Positions 12,071-22,746 of a stretch of DNA of 64,000 bases are shown in pieces (the first letter of the stretch is position 1; every line of letters starts with the position of its first letter). The stretch comes from Lunularia cruciata. Its lineage: Eukaryota; Streptophyta; Marchantiopsida; Lunulariales; Lunulariaceae. The stretch lies in the NCBI GenBank assembly GCA_948567375.1, contig OX419761.1:37264501-37328500 (forward strand). The letters run 5' to 3'. The position numbers and the translations under genes were made by a program. Under the pieces are notes generated by a model, which was given only the letters and a program-made list of their open reading frames with translations, searched no databases and was not told the DNA's origin.

Positions 12071-13240
12071 TTATTGGACTTGCCTGGATCTGGATTTCTC
12101 AACCTTAAAAGGAGAACTCGAATATGATAACGACGCTATACTAACAGCACCCGCTAGAGCAAGCAGTCCAAGGATAACCCGCGAGTCATACGCTCCTTCA
12201 GCAGGCTCAAACTTCGCTGCATTTAGTGGATACCCTGCAGATGCAGCGACCCCGTTCTTGGAAATAAGATCTTCTTCTGGCTCCACATCTGTCGTTTCAC
12301 GTCTCCTTGCGATCACACCATCAGCATACATTTGCATTGATGCACTAGTATGCTTCACTTCCATAACAGATCCAAAGAAATCTGTAACCAAAACCTTATC
12401 AAGCTTCCTGGAGAAGAGGTCACTACGGTAATACATGTTTGAATCAAGCAGACTTGGATCATAGGTTTGCAGAAGACTTTGAAGAGTCGTGTTTGAAAAA
12501 ATGTCCAGATTCTCGAAAAACTGGAGTGTGTAATACGTGAATCGATCCACCACAGTTACTCCCACATCCGCATCGAGATGGTGAGAGTATGAATTTTGCC
12601 CCTTCAAACTGCTGCCAACTCCGATCACCCCTGGCGAGTACAACTGAGAGTGGAGCGTTGCAGCTTGACAAGTATCAACCATCACCAACAACTCTCTATA
12701 TCTCTTCTTTTCGTGCATTTGAGCGAAAGCATCTGCCAGATCGTTACTCTGTACGTCTTCCGCATCCTGAAACTTCAAAAACTGATCACCGCCATGACCA
12801 GTCATGTACAACAAGATGTTGCTATTCTCATCAGTCAGCAATCTCTTCGAGCGTGGGACTGCTGCGTCGTGCCGACCTGTCAGCAAACGCAGGAAATTTT
12901 CCACCGTCACTTCATAGCCTCTGTAATCCACTTCTACATTGTCCCCATACAGATTAAGGCGATGATCCTCGTTGTTGAAAACCTGCGCTGGATATTTGTT
13001 TCTTGCATTACAGGCCATATCATCGGCAAGCATCAATATGATATGATCATCCGGAATCCCTAAACGCTTTACAGTCCGATAAAGCGACAGAGTATTCGCC
13101 ATGTGACGGTAATTAAACCAATACCGAGAAGTGCACACCAGCACGGCCCAATTATTAGTGTGCGCAGGTCCTATAGTTGCTTCACCTCCAACCGTTAGAA
13201 CTAGGAGGGTAATTGCGAGAATTCCTGTGAACGAAGCCAT
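12071..13240 (-). CDS. GPI8: GPI-anchor transamidase catalytic subunit GPI8/PIG-K (peptidase C13)
   Basis: A single 389-residue frame covers the whole protein. It is the cysteine-protease-like subunit of the GPI transamidase, which cleaves the C-terminal signal of precursor proteins and attaches the GPI anchor in the ER. Visible: N-terminal signal peptide (residues 1-21), conserved start [18 protein letters not shown], catalytic His149 in YMTGHGGD, catalytic Cys191 in MVDTCQA, and a C-terminal membrane helix at about 347-367. Both catalytic residues are present and the length is normal for the family. No intron interrupts the coding region, while the other four protein genes here are split; a retrocopy is possible, as is an intron-poor ancestral gene. 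The start was chosen because it begins the signal peptide and lies about 65 bp after a TATA box. Confidence 0.96.
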   Translation of the reverse strand: MASFTGILAITLLVLTVGGEATIGPAHTNNWAVLVCTSRYWFNYRHMANTLSLYRTVKRLGIPDDHIILMLADDMACNARNKYPAQVFNNEDHRLNLYGDNVEVDYRGYEVTVENFLRLLTGRHDAAVPRSKRLLTDENSNILLYMTGHGGDQFLKFQDAEDVQSNDLADAFAQMHEKKRYRELLVMVDTCQAATLHSQLYSPGVIGVGSSLKGQNSYSHHLDADVGVTVVDRFTYYTLQFFENLDIFSNTTLQSLLQTYDPSLLDSNMYYRSDLFSRKLDKVLVTDFFGSVMEVKHTSASMQMYADGVIARRRETTDVEPEEDLISKNGVAASAGYPLNAAKFEPAEGAYDSRVILGLLALAGAVSIASLSYSSSPFKVEKSRSRQVQ

Positions 13241-13302
13241 CCCCCAGTCTCACCAACTGAAAAGGACTAAAACCAAAGACAAAGATCCCTATACCATCAA
13301 CT

Positions 13303-13312
13303 CATATATAAA
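13303..13312 (-). promoter_or_regulatory. TATA box of GPI8
   Basis: On the minus strand TTTATATATG lies about 65 bp before the GPI8 start codon. Transcription would begin about 30 bp downstream, giving a short leader of about 35 nt. A believable core promoter next to an intronless gene argues that, if it is a retrocopy, it is an expressed one. Confidence 0.5.
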
Positions 13313-13625
13313 TGCCCCTTCCCTGTCGTAAACAAGCAATCCTGTGCGGGAAAAATCCTTAAACCTCAGTCCCTGTTATATTTGACCAATTCCCAATAAC
13401 TTCGGCCAAATACTTGTCAAATCTCCTACAACTCAACAATTTATATAGCTAGTCCCGAAGCCAAATTCATAATTGACCAAGATAGCCAATCAGCAACCCG
13501 TACGACGTTCCAATGTCCTATAAATCTGTCTTTGTCCACTTGACATCAAGGGAGACGTCGCAACATTCGTCCCTGGCTTAGGAGGACCATTCCATCGAGC
13601 TGTCCACTCTAATTTTCCTTCACAA

Positions 13626-13647
13626 GATTTTCACATTTGTGAAAATC
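13626..13647. repeat. 22-bp hairpin
   Basis: GATTTTCACA and TGTGAAAATC, perfectly complementary 10-bp arms around TT, about 390 bp upstream of the GPI8 start. Confidence 0.85.
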
Positions 13648-14185
13648 GTATCCCTCAACTAGTCCAGCACACGCCTTCCAGGACCTCATCCCTAGTCCTG
13701 TAACGTGAGCTCCGACGTTCGATTGCATCGACCAAGCACGTAACCCTGTAAGATTGTTGCTTCGAATCTCCTCATTCTCCTCTCCACTACGATTGTAACG
13801 ATGCCCAAGCTTCCTCTTCGTTTAATCGAACGCGCCACAGTACTGTGGTCCATCGCAGTCCTCCGAGAACGATTTCGGAACTCACAGCGTAGATTACTCC
13901 TGCAGTTTCTTCGTTAATCTCCTGATTAGGCAACTGTGATTAACCGTTAATCCCGAAGACTTATACACATGCACAGATAGCATAGTGACAAGCTTATAAG
14001 AGAACTAGACTCGTAATTTAGATCTCAACCAAAGCCAATCTACTCTTCAAAATGCATGTCAACTCTCGAAAGTTAACGCAACATTTTGGTCAATTTACTT
14101 GCCCAAATTCACTGCAGTTAACCCCGCGAGGTATTAGAGGTCATCATAAGTTAACAACTTCCACACTTTCCTGGAGGCAACACGA

Positions 14186-14315
14186 GATTAGAATCCATCT
14201 TCACCCTAACGAAGAAAACTATACGAGTAAATTAGAACCCAAAGAGATCAAGCATTGGGCGTGTGTGCTTGATCTCTTCGAGCAACTTGGGTTTTTGCTT
14301 GATTGGATTCTAATC
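14186..14315. repeat. Nested foldback, possible hairpin RNA locus
   Basis: Outer arms GATTAGAATCCA (14186-14197) and TGGATTCTAATC (14304-14315) are perfect complements. Inside them, AAGAGATCAAGCA (14242-14254) and TGCTTGATCTCTT (14266-14278) form a 13-bp perfect stem with an 11-nt loop. A transcript would make an imperfect stem-loop of about 130 nt, the size of a plant miRNA precursor or a small foldback transposon. I do not recognise a known miRNA in the arms. Confidence 0.6.
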
Positions 14316-15740
14316 CTCCTGTACGAGAACAGATTTAGCAAATATCAAAGTATGATTTGATCACACTAACTCACAAATGATTTTCCTTGTTTGATTTAAA
14401 ACTAATCGAGTGGTCCCCACTGTTGTGTTAAAAGGTGTAAAATCACTGATAAGATTTAGTCGTGCGTATGTTGTTACTCCGATCGATATATATGGTTAGA
14501 ATGGTTAGAATTTAATTATTCCCGTAATTCTTTAATAATTACCTAGGTGTACAATGAAAGCGAAGAAAGTACAAGTACTTTGAAAGGATTGATTGATCCA
14601 CTCTCATTTATCTCCTCTCATCTTCTCTGTTCCCTGGTCTTCTCACAATTTTCAGAAAATATTTTAGTAATTCTTGTTATAAAATCACTGAATTATGGTT
14701 TCCATTTCTTTCTCAATAACTTATTATTCTACTCAATTATATATCCAAGTAGTTTAACAGTGGTGAAGTGAAGTAAGTTTCATTAGCACTTCATATTACA
14801 ATCGCATCTTCTTGCGAATGCCTAACTCCGTTTATACCAAAAGTAGAAAAAAGCAAGTGCATTATTCTAATTTTCGATATTGGCAGAATTCATTTCTTGA
14901 TGCAATGGAATCTAGCTTTAAATGTGTGACAGTCGTTGCCATTAGAAAACTCGTGGAATCACTTAAGCAAAGATGGTAAGATATCATAACAACGTATAGA
15001 CAACAAGTGTTTTTTTCTTTTTTTTTCCTTTCCTATGTGTGTTAACCTTAAAGTTTTTCCTTTAAGGGTAAGAACCTCCATAACGTGTAATACAATGAGC
15101 ACAACAAATCTTTTTGTCGTATTTCTACAGTCGGACTCAGATATTTGTATAATTTTGTACATATATAAACTACAAAGAAGCTTTTTATTTTATTATTTTA
15201 CGTGCAGACTTAGAAATACAGCTTTATGGTTTCTTATGGCTTTTAAGGCAGAAAAAATCTCGTCATTATATCCTTGCTTGATAAGATCTATATATGGAAC
15301 TATGTGATCTGTGATTGTACGTTATATTATATGGAATAAAAATTATACAAGACAATCATATCTTATATTATTCACTAGGTGAATTGTGGAGGGTTTACAA
15401 CTTATGATCAAAGTACATTATTTTGCACATAAAAATGCAAATCAGTGTATCAGTCGTACACATAGTCAGTGGATAATTTGGTGAACAAGTTACAAGTACA
15501 AACAATTGACAGCAACCAACTTCACTATCGAAGTTCGTTATCGATACACACCTTTCTAAAACACTTATTTCCATCAACATTTTACTACTTAATTGGTACA
15601 CAACCTCCAAGTGAACATTAAAATCTAAGGCTGAGGTAAGAGAAAAGCTCATTGAACAAATATTGTCAAGTAATAATCATTTACAGTCACACATTCAACT
15701 CTAATTATATTATTTAAACAATTTGTGTTTACCCAAAACT

Positions 15741-15831
15741 TCTGGACTTTATCCTGAGAAAGAACTTCAATTCAAGTCTGGAACTTTATCCTGAGAAAGA
15801 ACTTCAATTCAAGTCTGGAACTTTATTCTGA
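15741..15831 (+). repeat. 37-bp tandem repeat, about 2.5 units
   Basis: Units 15741-15776, 15777-15813 and a partial third to about 15831, each starting TCTGGAACTTTATCCTGAG (the first lacks one A). Non-coding. Confidence 0.9.
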
Positions 15832-17410
15832 AGTCAAGGCTTTAAAACTAGTTCTAGTTGAAAAGAACGAGAGAACTGAGTGATAGAACATGCTCTGAGG
15901 ATGGAGTTGAAGCTATCTTTTTCTAAAGGACTGTATCTGGTTCCCCCGGAAGTCGGAGCAGCGGAACTTTAACTTGACAGTCATGTGAAAGTGGAGGAAG
16001 AGAACAGCACACGTTTTCAAGAAGAGGAGATTGTTAATGGACTCAACACACGAAGCCCTTGAGGCTGATTTGCACATGGAGTGGAACGGGAGGTTTATCT
16101 TCTGCGTTTGAGAAATGAGAAGCTCAGTGTACGATTGAAGGAAGGAAAGAAGGACGGACGGACGGGCGGAGGCTTTATTCCAGGAGAGCATGGTGTACCT
16201 GGTAAGCTGCTGTAAGGAAGCTCTTGAGCATGGTGAACCTGGCTTTGTTCCTTGTGAACCTGCTAAGCTCTTGATCACTGTGTGCTGATTCGATCTGCTG
16301 CGGATTACTGTAGAGATTATCGTCGATAAACACGCGTCTGCAGAGCAATTTGCTTTTTCTTCTGCAGAGAGTGGTTCCGGTGTTCGGTTGTGCCCCTAAT
16401 CTGCTAGATGGAGTAAATGAACTTAAGAACCATAAGCCAAGAGCACGTTCGCGGCCATTCACGTCATGGCCATACTGGTCAGTTACTTTGTGGTACTGTG
16501 CGTTCTGTTTTTGACACATCGGATGCTTAGGATGGCAGCAGCATATTCAGGGATCTGTTCAGTCTCCTTTATTGTCCAAATGTCTGATATTTACAAGACT
16601 AAGATACTTCAGAATCGGGGTTGGAATAGGAGGAGCTCATCTTTTACAGTTTTGTACTCAATCTAAAGTAATCTTTACGCCGAAGCCGGTTATTTGTTCG
16701 GGACTCCTATACACAGAGTCGACCTATTGATGATAAACTTTCAGCTTTGATTAGGTTTCAAACTTGACTACAAGTGCCGAGCCATCGGCGGTCAAGCCCA
16801 GCGTAACTCTGCAACTTTTCGCTGAAGTATTGTCTTTGCGTTGAGTGTTTGACCATAGGCAAGAGACGTAGTCCGGGAAAGCAGAGCAACACGCAAACCT
16901 TAGTAGATCTAAGTAATTACTTACATCTACAACGATGTCCTTGGATCCGCAACGTGTATTACAATGGTAGATTCATATTCTAACGCGGAGAGTTTTGTGT
17001 GAAGTATGGTTGAGCAATACTGTGCAGGGGTGCAGACTTCAAGCTCGACAGTTGACCTCTTCAGACGACACGCAATCTCTTCATTTCTACTTCAGATTTC
17101 ATCAGGCATGACTTCCTGTTCATTTTCAGTACTGCGAAAGATCGATAAAGATTAATTTCAAGGGCATATTTTGTGTATGGAATAAGTTCTGTGGATATCC
17201 CCTGAGAACAAATAACATTCACGTGCCAGGTCAATTTTAACTTTAATCGTCATTGTAGCAAATGCTAAACAGAATGAACTGCCTTTGTCCACGGAGTGGG
17301 CCCCTTTCCTGTTTAACTATATTCATTATGTCCACACTGTAGAGTCACTCCTTATAAGGAGCTAGAATTTTGGTTTGAAGAAGTTTATAGCTTCGGTAGT
17401 TGATATATGC

Positions 17411-17483
17411 GGTCCAGTAGCTCAATGCTAGAGCAATTTCATCTTCGAAATTTGGGTTGCAGGTTCAAGTCCTGCCTGGACCA
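17411..17483 (+). tRNA. tRNA-like gene, anticodon uncertain
   Basis: A 73-nt cloverleaf: acceptor GGTCCAG/CTGGACC (7 bp, perfect), D-arm GCTC/GAGC, T-arm GCAGG-TTCAAGT-CCTGC (perfect), discriminator A. The internal promoter boxes look functional (TAGCTCAATGCTAG; GGTTCAAGTCC). The anticodon arm is unusual: AATTTC/GAAATT pairs six bases and leaves a 6-nt loop ATCTTC, so no canonical 7-nt loop with U33 and purine 37 can be drawn. CTT (Lys), TTC (Glu) or TCT (Arg) could be read depending on the fold. It may be a nuclear tRNA with a damaged anticodon arm, a tRNA-derived element, or an organelle-type gene. No intron or encoded CCA is clear, although the next bases happen to be CTG. Confidence 0.65.
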
Positions 17484-17884
17484 CTGCTTCCTATCTCTAC
17501 GTTTCTAGTTTCTATTTAGGTGGTGCCTATGAATACTCACTTCTCAAAACAAGGAAACAATAGCTTTTGTACGGAAGTCAGACTCAATTTTCCATCTGTT
17601 TTTGTGGTGCACGTGGGAAAACGCGGCGACGTAGAAAAGTCAGATAGGAGGCCTGGAGTGTTGTCAAATCCAACTCTCAAAACTTCGGATAAACCTGTCA
17701 ATTACTTCGCTAGTCGCTTAATGCTTTGCTCCCAGTGTTGCTTCTGTTGAAGGCTTATTCTACCTATGTAAGCCCTCAATAGATCAGATTCTGCGAACAG
17801 CTTCTGCTCCCATTACTCATATTTAAGCCCTCAATATTGGGCCTCCATTCTATCACTCTGAGCCTATTCTTTTATAATCGTTCA

Positions 17885-17948
17885 GTGCCACGAGAGAAGA
17901 GCAATTCCGTTTGATTCTAAGTTCCAACTCCTGCTTGGAGCCATGCAT
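17885..17948 (+). pseudogene. Decayed tRNA copy
   Basis: AGAGCAATT and, further on, GTTCCAACTCCTGCTTGGAGCC followed by ATGC align in order with the D-arm end and the T-arm plus acceptor of the tRNA at 17411-17483. The T-stem and acceptor no longer pair properly. It lies about 460 bp after the intact gene. Confidence 0.5.
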
Positions 17949-18559
17949 TCCAATGGAGTATAGTTCTGCAATCGTTCAGTTCATCATGCACTAACAGGAT
18001 GTTTTCCTACTTGTAATGGTTTTCCCTTTGCTTTCGGATATATGTTCCTACTCGCTCGATGGTTTTCCTCTGCTTCAGTTTGAGCTGCATCTACTTTTTC
18101 TGCTCGAGAATGCACACCATTTCACTGCACTTGCTGCTCATGGAATGTATCAATTTTAGCTTCTGTTTCGGTTCGTTGTTCACGTATGTTCCGCTTTGTA
18201 TCTACGTGCTTGGATCAGCTTGACGTCTGTTTGCATCCGTTCATGTATGCATGTCATTGCTTACATCTGATTGTCTTCGGTTTTTATTGGTTGGGTTCTA
18301 AGAGAGTTTGCCCCCCGTTCTGCGAAAGGTTTCTGCTCCCATCACTCATATAGTTCTGCAATGGCTGCAAGTGGTTCTGTAGTTCAAATCCGTCTCCTTT
18401 TAGCTTCGAATCTGCGTTAGAATTCCAGGCCTGCTTGGATCAATGCAGTACATATGGGGACATAGGTTATATATACTAGTCAGAGAAAGAGGAGACCTGA
18501 CACATGGGGACACACATAGAATATTTTTAAATCCTACTCTCAGACTTCGGACTTACATC

Positions 18560-18730
18560 TTTCAGTTCATTACGCTCGATGCTTTCTGTACCGATTCTGT
18601 AGAGAGAAATTCTTATTTAAATAAGCCGTGAACTCACCACTCTGAACCATTCTTTCAGCATTGCTCGATGTAAGAGTAATCATTTTGCCAACGTTTAGTC
18701 CCAACCGGAGTCTTGCTTAGAGCCATGGGT
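18560..18730 (+). pseudogene. Second decayed tRNA-containing unit
   Basis: CACTCTGAACCATTCTTTCA at about 18639 matches CACTCTGAGCCTATTCTTTT at about 17856, just before the first decayed copy. AGAGTAAT and TCTTGCTTAGAGCCATGG (about 18713) again resemble the tRNA 3' half. The preceding flank (AATCCTACTCTCAGACTTCGGA near 18530) matches AATCCAACTCTCAAAACTTCGGA near 17670. A third, weaker T-arm-like match is CCAGGCCTGCTTGGATCAA near 18427. The tRNA and its flank have therefore been duplicated and have decayed. Confidence 0.45.
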
Positions 18731-20472
18731 TCTGTTGGGTATATGAATCTCACTTCATTTCAATGTTGTCTCGAGGTAGGTCTGAGGAGAAGTCCAGTCC
18801 TGCTTGTCATTCCGTCCAGAAACTTTATTAGGAATTTTCGTTCTCAACACTACATATATCGGAAGATTCAAATTCTACAGTAGGGACATATCTTTTAGTC
18901 AGAAAGACTAGTTTCCGACGTGCAGAGGTTGGTGAAGCGTGCGGTAATCCCAGTTTCATTTTGAAGTTGTACATGTCACTCGGAGCTCAGGGTTCGATAA
19001 TCGTAACCATCTTCTAAACCATAAGAGGCTGAAAGCATAACCAGTCCCCTGCAGCCAAAGCTTAAGATAGACTGTAATCGGACTAAGAAAGATCTAAACT
19101 TGCAACCTGTACTTATGACTTAATGGCTCAAGCATTGGACTACCGAACTTGTAGAAGACACCAATCATTACCATTTCTCCACTTAATTCATGACCTCCAT
19201 AGGCATTGCAGATGCAGCAGGGGACTATCAGATTTCTCATAGTGTGAATAGTTTTGGTAGGTCTTGATTTAATCTCCTGCACCTGTCCTCATTGCCTGAG
19301 CTCCTAGTTCTGATCCCCTCCAGGGATAGAGTGTCGAACATTCACAGGGCTTGCGTTTTTAAGATATTTCAAGACAGAAGAATTCAGGTGGCAGCAACAA
19401 GCTGCCATTTGATCATCCCAAGAGATCGTTATTCAGAGCAAATCTGTAGTGATTTGAAATAAATCTGTGTCGAAATTCATTCCTCGTTTCTGTGAACCCT
19501 CTATATGCAATACAGTAACCCTCAATATTACAGTAACGAGGGTTGAATCTCAATAGTCGGGAAGAAAGTATATTGCGTGAATGACCACGCAAGACCATTT
19601 AGCAACAGTGGACCAAAGGCCAAGGAAAAGGAGGGTTATCATCTTCAGACTTTCAAACCAACTTCCCTTACGAAGCCATAATCCCTGAACTGCTGCTTGC
19701 GATCCCGTGTTAGACCCCAGGAGATCCTCTGCACTAGGAACTTAGTACGGAAACTTAAGCTGCTTGTCTACAATCTGATGCACATCGTGGCTTATAAGTT
19801 GACAAACAGAGGTTTCATACTCTTGGCTGGAGTCTGGTAAGGGAGGGCTCAGAACTGCCAATGCCCATGTTAGAATGCTGTAGACCCAAAGTCTGAGCTG
19901 TTTCCTCAACATGTCAATAGAATTTATTAAGTTTCCTGAAGCACAGGTTATTGAGCAACATCTCTAGTCAGTCCATCTCCCCTTTCAGTCGTGCCATTCG
20001 ATCAAGAGTATCGGTACGTGAAGGCAGAAATCAATCGAGCTTGAAGGCAGATATTCATTCAAGTTCTTCGGTGTTCGGAAGGCTTCAACTTACGTGATTC
20101 TTGGAAGCGTGAATCGCTCCGATTTCAGAGAGAACCGTGGAAGCCTGCACTATTGGTACACAGAACTCAGATCAGGTTTTGCTTTTACAATATATTGGCT
20201 TCTCTCGCCGTAGGTTTTGACAGGTCAAGAGCCAAGGCCATTGATAGGTTTTCCTCGTCTGGATTTCACTTGCTGTCAGGAATCGGATCTCAGTAGCCAT
20301 TCAAGTCCAGCTAAGTTCGTGGCAAGTTGGGGTTCCCCTTATAGTTCAGCACACTGTACCTGTACATTGGTCAGTTACTTCTACTACAGGACTTCAACTC
20401 TAGATTCGAACTGAAGCTGAATAGGTTGAAAATTTTGTCCTTCTCTTCTCTTCACGCGATAAACGCTAAAGA
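18731..20472. other. Intergenic region, nothing recognised
   Basis: No gene motif, tRNA or strong repeat seen. Open frames are short (under about 70 codons) and on both strands. Confidence 0.45.
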
Positions 20473-20566
20473 TAAAAGGCGACCGCGTAGGAAAAATGAA
20501 GGATGGGAAGACCCCATCGAGCCGTACAAGGGAGAGACAAAAAAGGTGACATGGGGCTAAGCCCCA
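20473..20566 (-). mobile_element. Short SINE-like element, copy A
   Basis: Between 14-bp direct repeats ATAAACGC(T/C)AAAGA at 20459-20472 and 20567-20580 (one mismatch). On the plus strand it runs GGCGACCGCGTAGGA, GATGGGAAGACCCCATC, GTACAAGGGAGAGAC, and ends with the hairpin GGGGCTAAGCCCC. Strand is given by the inferred 3' end CGCGGTCGCC-T(n). It is one of the longer, best-bounded copies. Confidence 0.8.
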
Positions 20567-20580
20567 ATAAACGCCAAAGA

Positions 20581-22746
20581 AGGTTTGAACTTTCTACCCT
20601 TCAAGAAGTAGCTCAGACTTGTCAGACGAAAAGGACTATCGAAACACTGTCAAAAGCCCAGAAGTTCTCGGATTCTGAATGTGCCAGCTCTAGAATTGGA
20701 TAACTACGGCTGAACCTAAGGATGCTACTTGACTTTCGGAGACACGGTTTGCCGACTAATTCAGCCTAATTTGGGAGTAAGACGAAACATGATCTCATTT
20801 ACCACAGCGATAAAAAGCTGAAGTAAGGAAAAGTAGGATCAAGTGTATGATCGATGACCGTATCGATACGACCCAAACCGAAGACAGTAAAATGCCATCC
20901 CTACACAGGAGAAGCCCATGAGATTGGGGGCAGAATATTTCCCTTGCGAACGCGTGAGTCTGGAGACCTTGCGTATGTAGACTCCATGCTGTCGACTATC
21001 TCACGAAGTCTTTCGAACCGGAGCCGGTTCTATTCTGGAGAGGGAGGTCTTTAGATCGGTATCAAGCGGGGTAGCGATTCGTACCGTCAGGATAGCTGCT
21101 GTCATTCCGCCCTGTCTATGAAAACTCTCTGCACCCGATATTCCCACGCCCTTCAGGTTTGAGCGAGGAAGGTTACCTCCCCTGCATCAGCCTTTGGAGG
21201 TGCACGGGATTTTGAGTGCTGCAATGCAGGAAAGTCAGTATTTGAGAAAGCTACACCGCTACCAAAGGCACATGAGAAACTCGTTCCGAACAATGATGTA
21301 GTAGACCACGCTAACTTGAGTGGACGCATGTGAAGGATTGCACTCTACGATTTGTGATGCACGTCAATCTGATTCAGGTACTCATTCCACGCGTGTTCAC
21401 CCATACCGGTGCACAGAAGATGGCCACTTGGATGGAGCTTTGAAGATTCACGTAAGTATGCTAGACTATTCGATCTTTTCTGTATATGGATGTCACGAAA
21501 GCTGGCATGATGGTCTTTACCAAAAGGTTTATGAAAACCTGCATCCATGCTGTGTAATTTTAATTATCATTCTTGGATTAGTTGATTGTAATTTTTTCAA
21601 GAAGGTTATGTTTTGAATTGGAGAGTAGCAAAACCGGAATTGAAACCGGCAGAGTTGACCGCGCCTAGAAATTTTTAGATTTCTAGGCGCGGTCGCCTTT
21701 TTCTCTCTCTGTTTCTAGAAATCTTAAGAGATTGCTTCTAGTTCAATTTTGGAACATTAGTTATCGCTTGAACTTCACATTCAATGTTCGTTGGATACGG
21801 TATCATCTTGAAAGATGATGTTCTAGTAGTCCAAGCATTCCGTGATATATATATAAACACGTCGGTATTATGGCCAGGCAATATGGTATCAATTTTCAAA
21901 GGTCTTCTAACCATCGCTTTTATCTCAGGTTCAACAGGTCTGCAATTGAAGAGTAAGATATGCATGTTCCTTGAGTCCTCAAAAACTTTCCAAGGCTCCA
22001 AGATGCACCAAAACGATACCATTGGATCAAGCACTGATGATAGAACAGGCATCCGTCAAATTATTCAATGTAGTATGCAGCATGCTACTAGGTGTCAAGT
22101 AGAAAAACACCACGAGATGATTCACTATAACAGAGAGCAATAGTCAATAATTAAACAATTCAATATATATTCAATAACAGAGAGCAAGCACGAAACTCAT
22201 CTGGTGTAGAAATCTGGAGACTTTACAAACCAAATATCATGGTATCAAACAGCTCTGATAAGTGACATTCGTATACTGCAGAGAGGAGTGTTACAATTCA
22301 AACCTTTACCAGGATAATACTGCACAAAACAAATGCCAACTCTTGTCACCCAGTCTTTGATGTAAACTTTAAATGTGCTACTGACTTGAAGGAATATCTC
22401 AAGGTGTACTAAATGACCACAACGCAATTTCCAGTTGCAGTAATCATGAACTCTAATCAAGTCGGTTCCTGGGTACAAGTTTTGGTATGCTGCTGCTACT
22501 AGCTCCGAAAAATCCTTTTGTAATGAAGACCCAGCTTACATTTCCAGTTGCTGCATTCTTGAGGGAATGATGAATGTTCAAGCTCTCCAAAGTTCGCGTT
22601 CCCTTTGCCTAGAGTAGGAAGAAGAAGCCGGCTAGTAAGAAACACGTAGTTTGTAAAACTTTGCTCATGATCACTTCGGCTCAGAATGACACAAAGCCCC
22701 AACGGCAGACTAAGTACCTCAACGTACCGTTGAAAACTCATAACTT
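20581..22746. other. Intergenic region before the STAR1-like gene
   Basis: No gene recognised apart from the hairpin at 21657-21694. Short frames on both strands lack family motifs. Confidence 0.45.
21657..21694. repeat. Perfect hairpin ending like the SINE-like family
   Basis: Perfect 16-bp arms (21657-21672 and 21679-21694) with a 6-base loop. The right arm ends GGCGCGGTC and continues GCCTTTTTCTC, which matches the 3' terminus of the dispersed element family (CGCGGTCGCC then T-run). It may be two element ends head to head, or a foldback derivative. Confidence 0.8.

Larger units (their letters stand above)
13313..17410. other. Intergenic region between GPI8 and tRNA-like gene
   Basis: No gene recognised in about 4.1 kb. 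Structural features listed separately: hairpin 13626-13647, nested foldback 14186-14315, tandem repeat 15741-15831. Composition becomes AT-richer between about 14.4 and 15.7 kb. Confidence 0.5.

Noticed and set aside
12009-12957. Plus-strand frames of 120-155 codons across the GPI8 gene
   Set aside because: Antisense shadows of a fully intact, motif-complete GPI8 frame.
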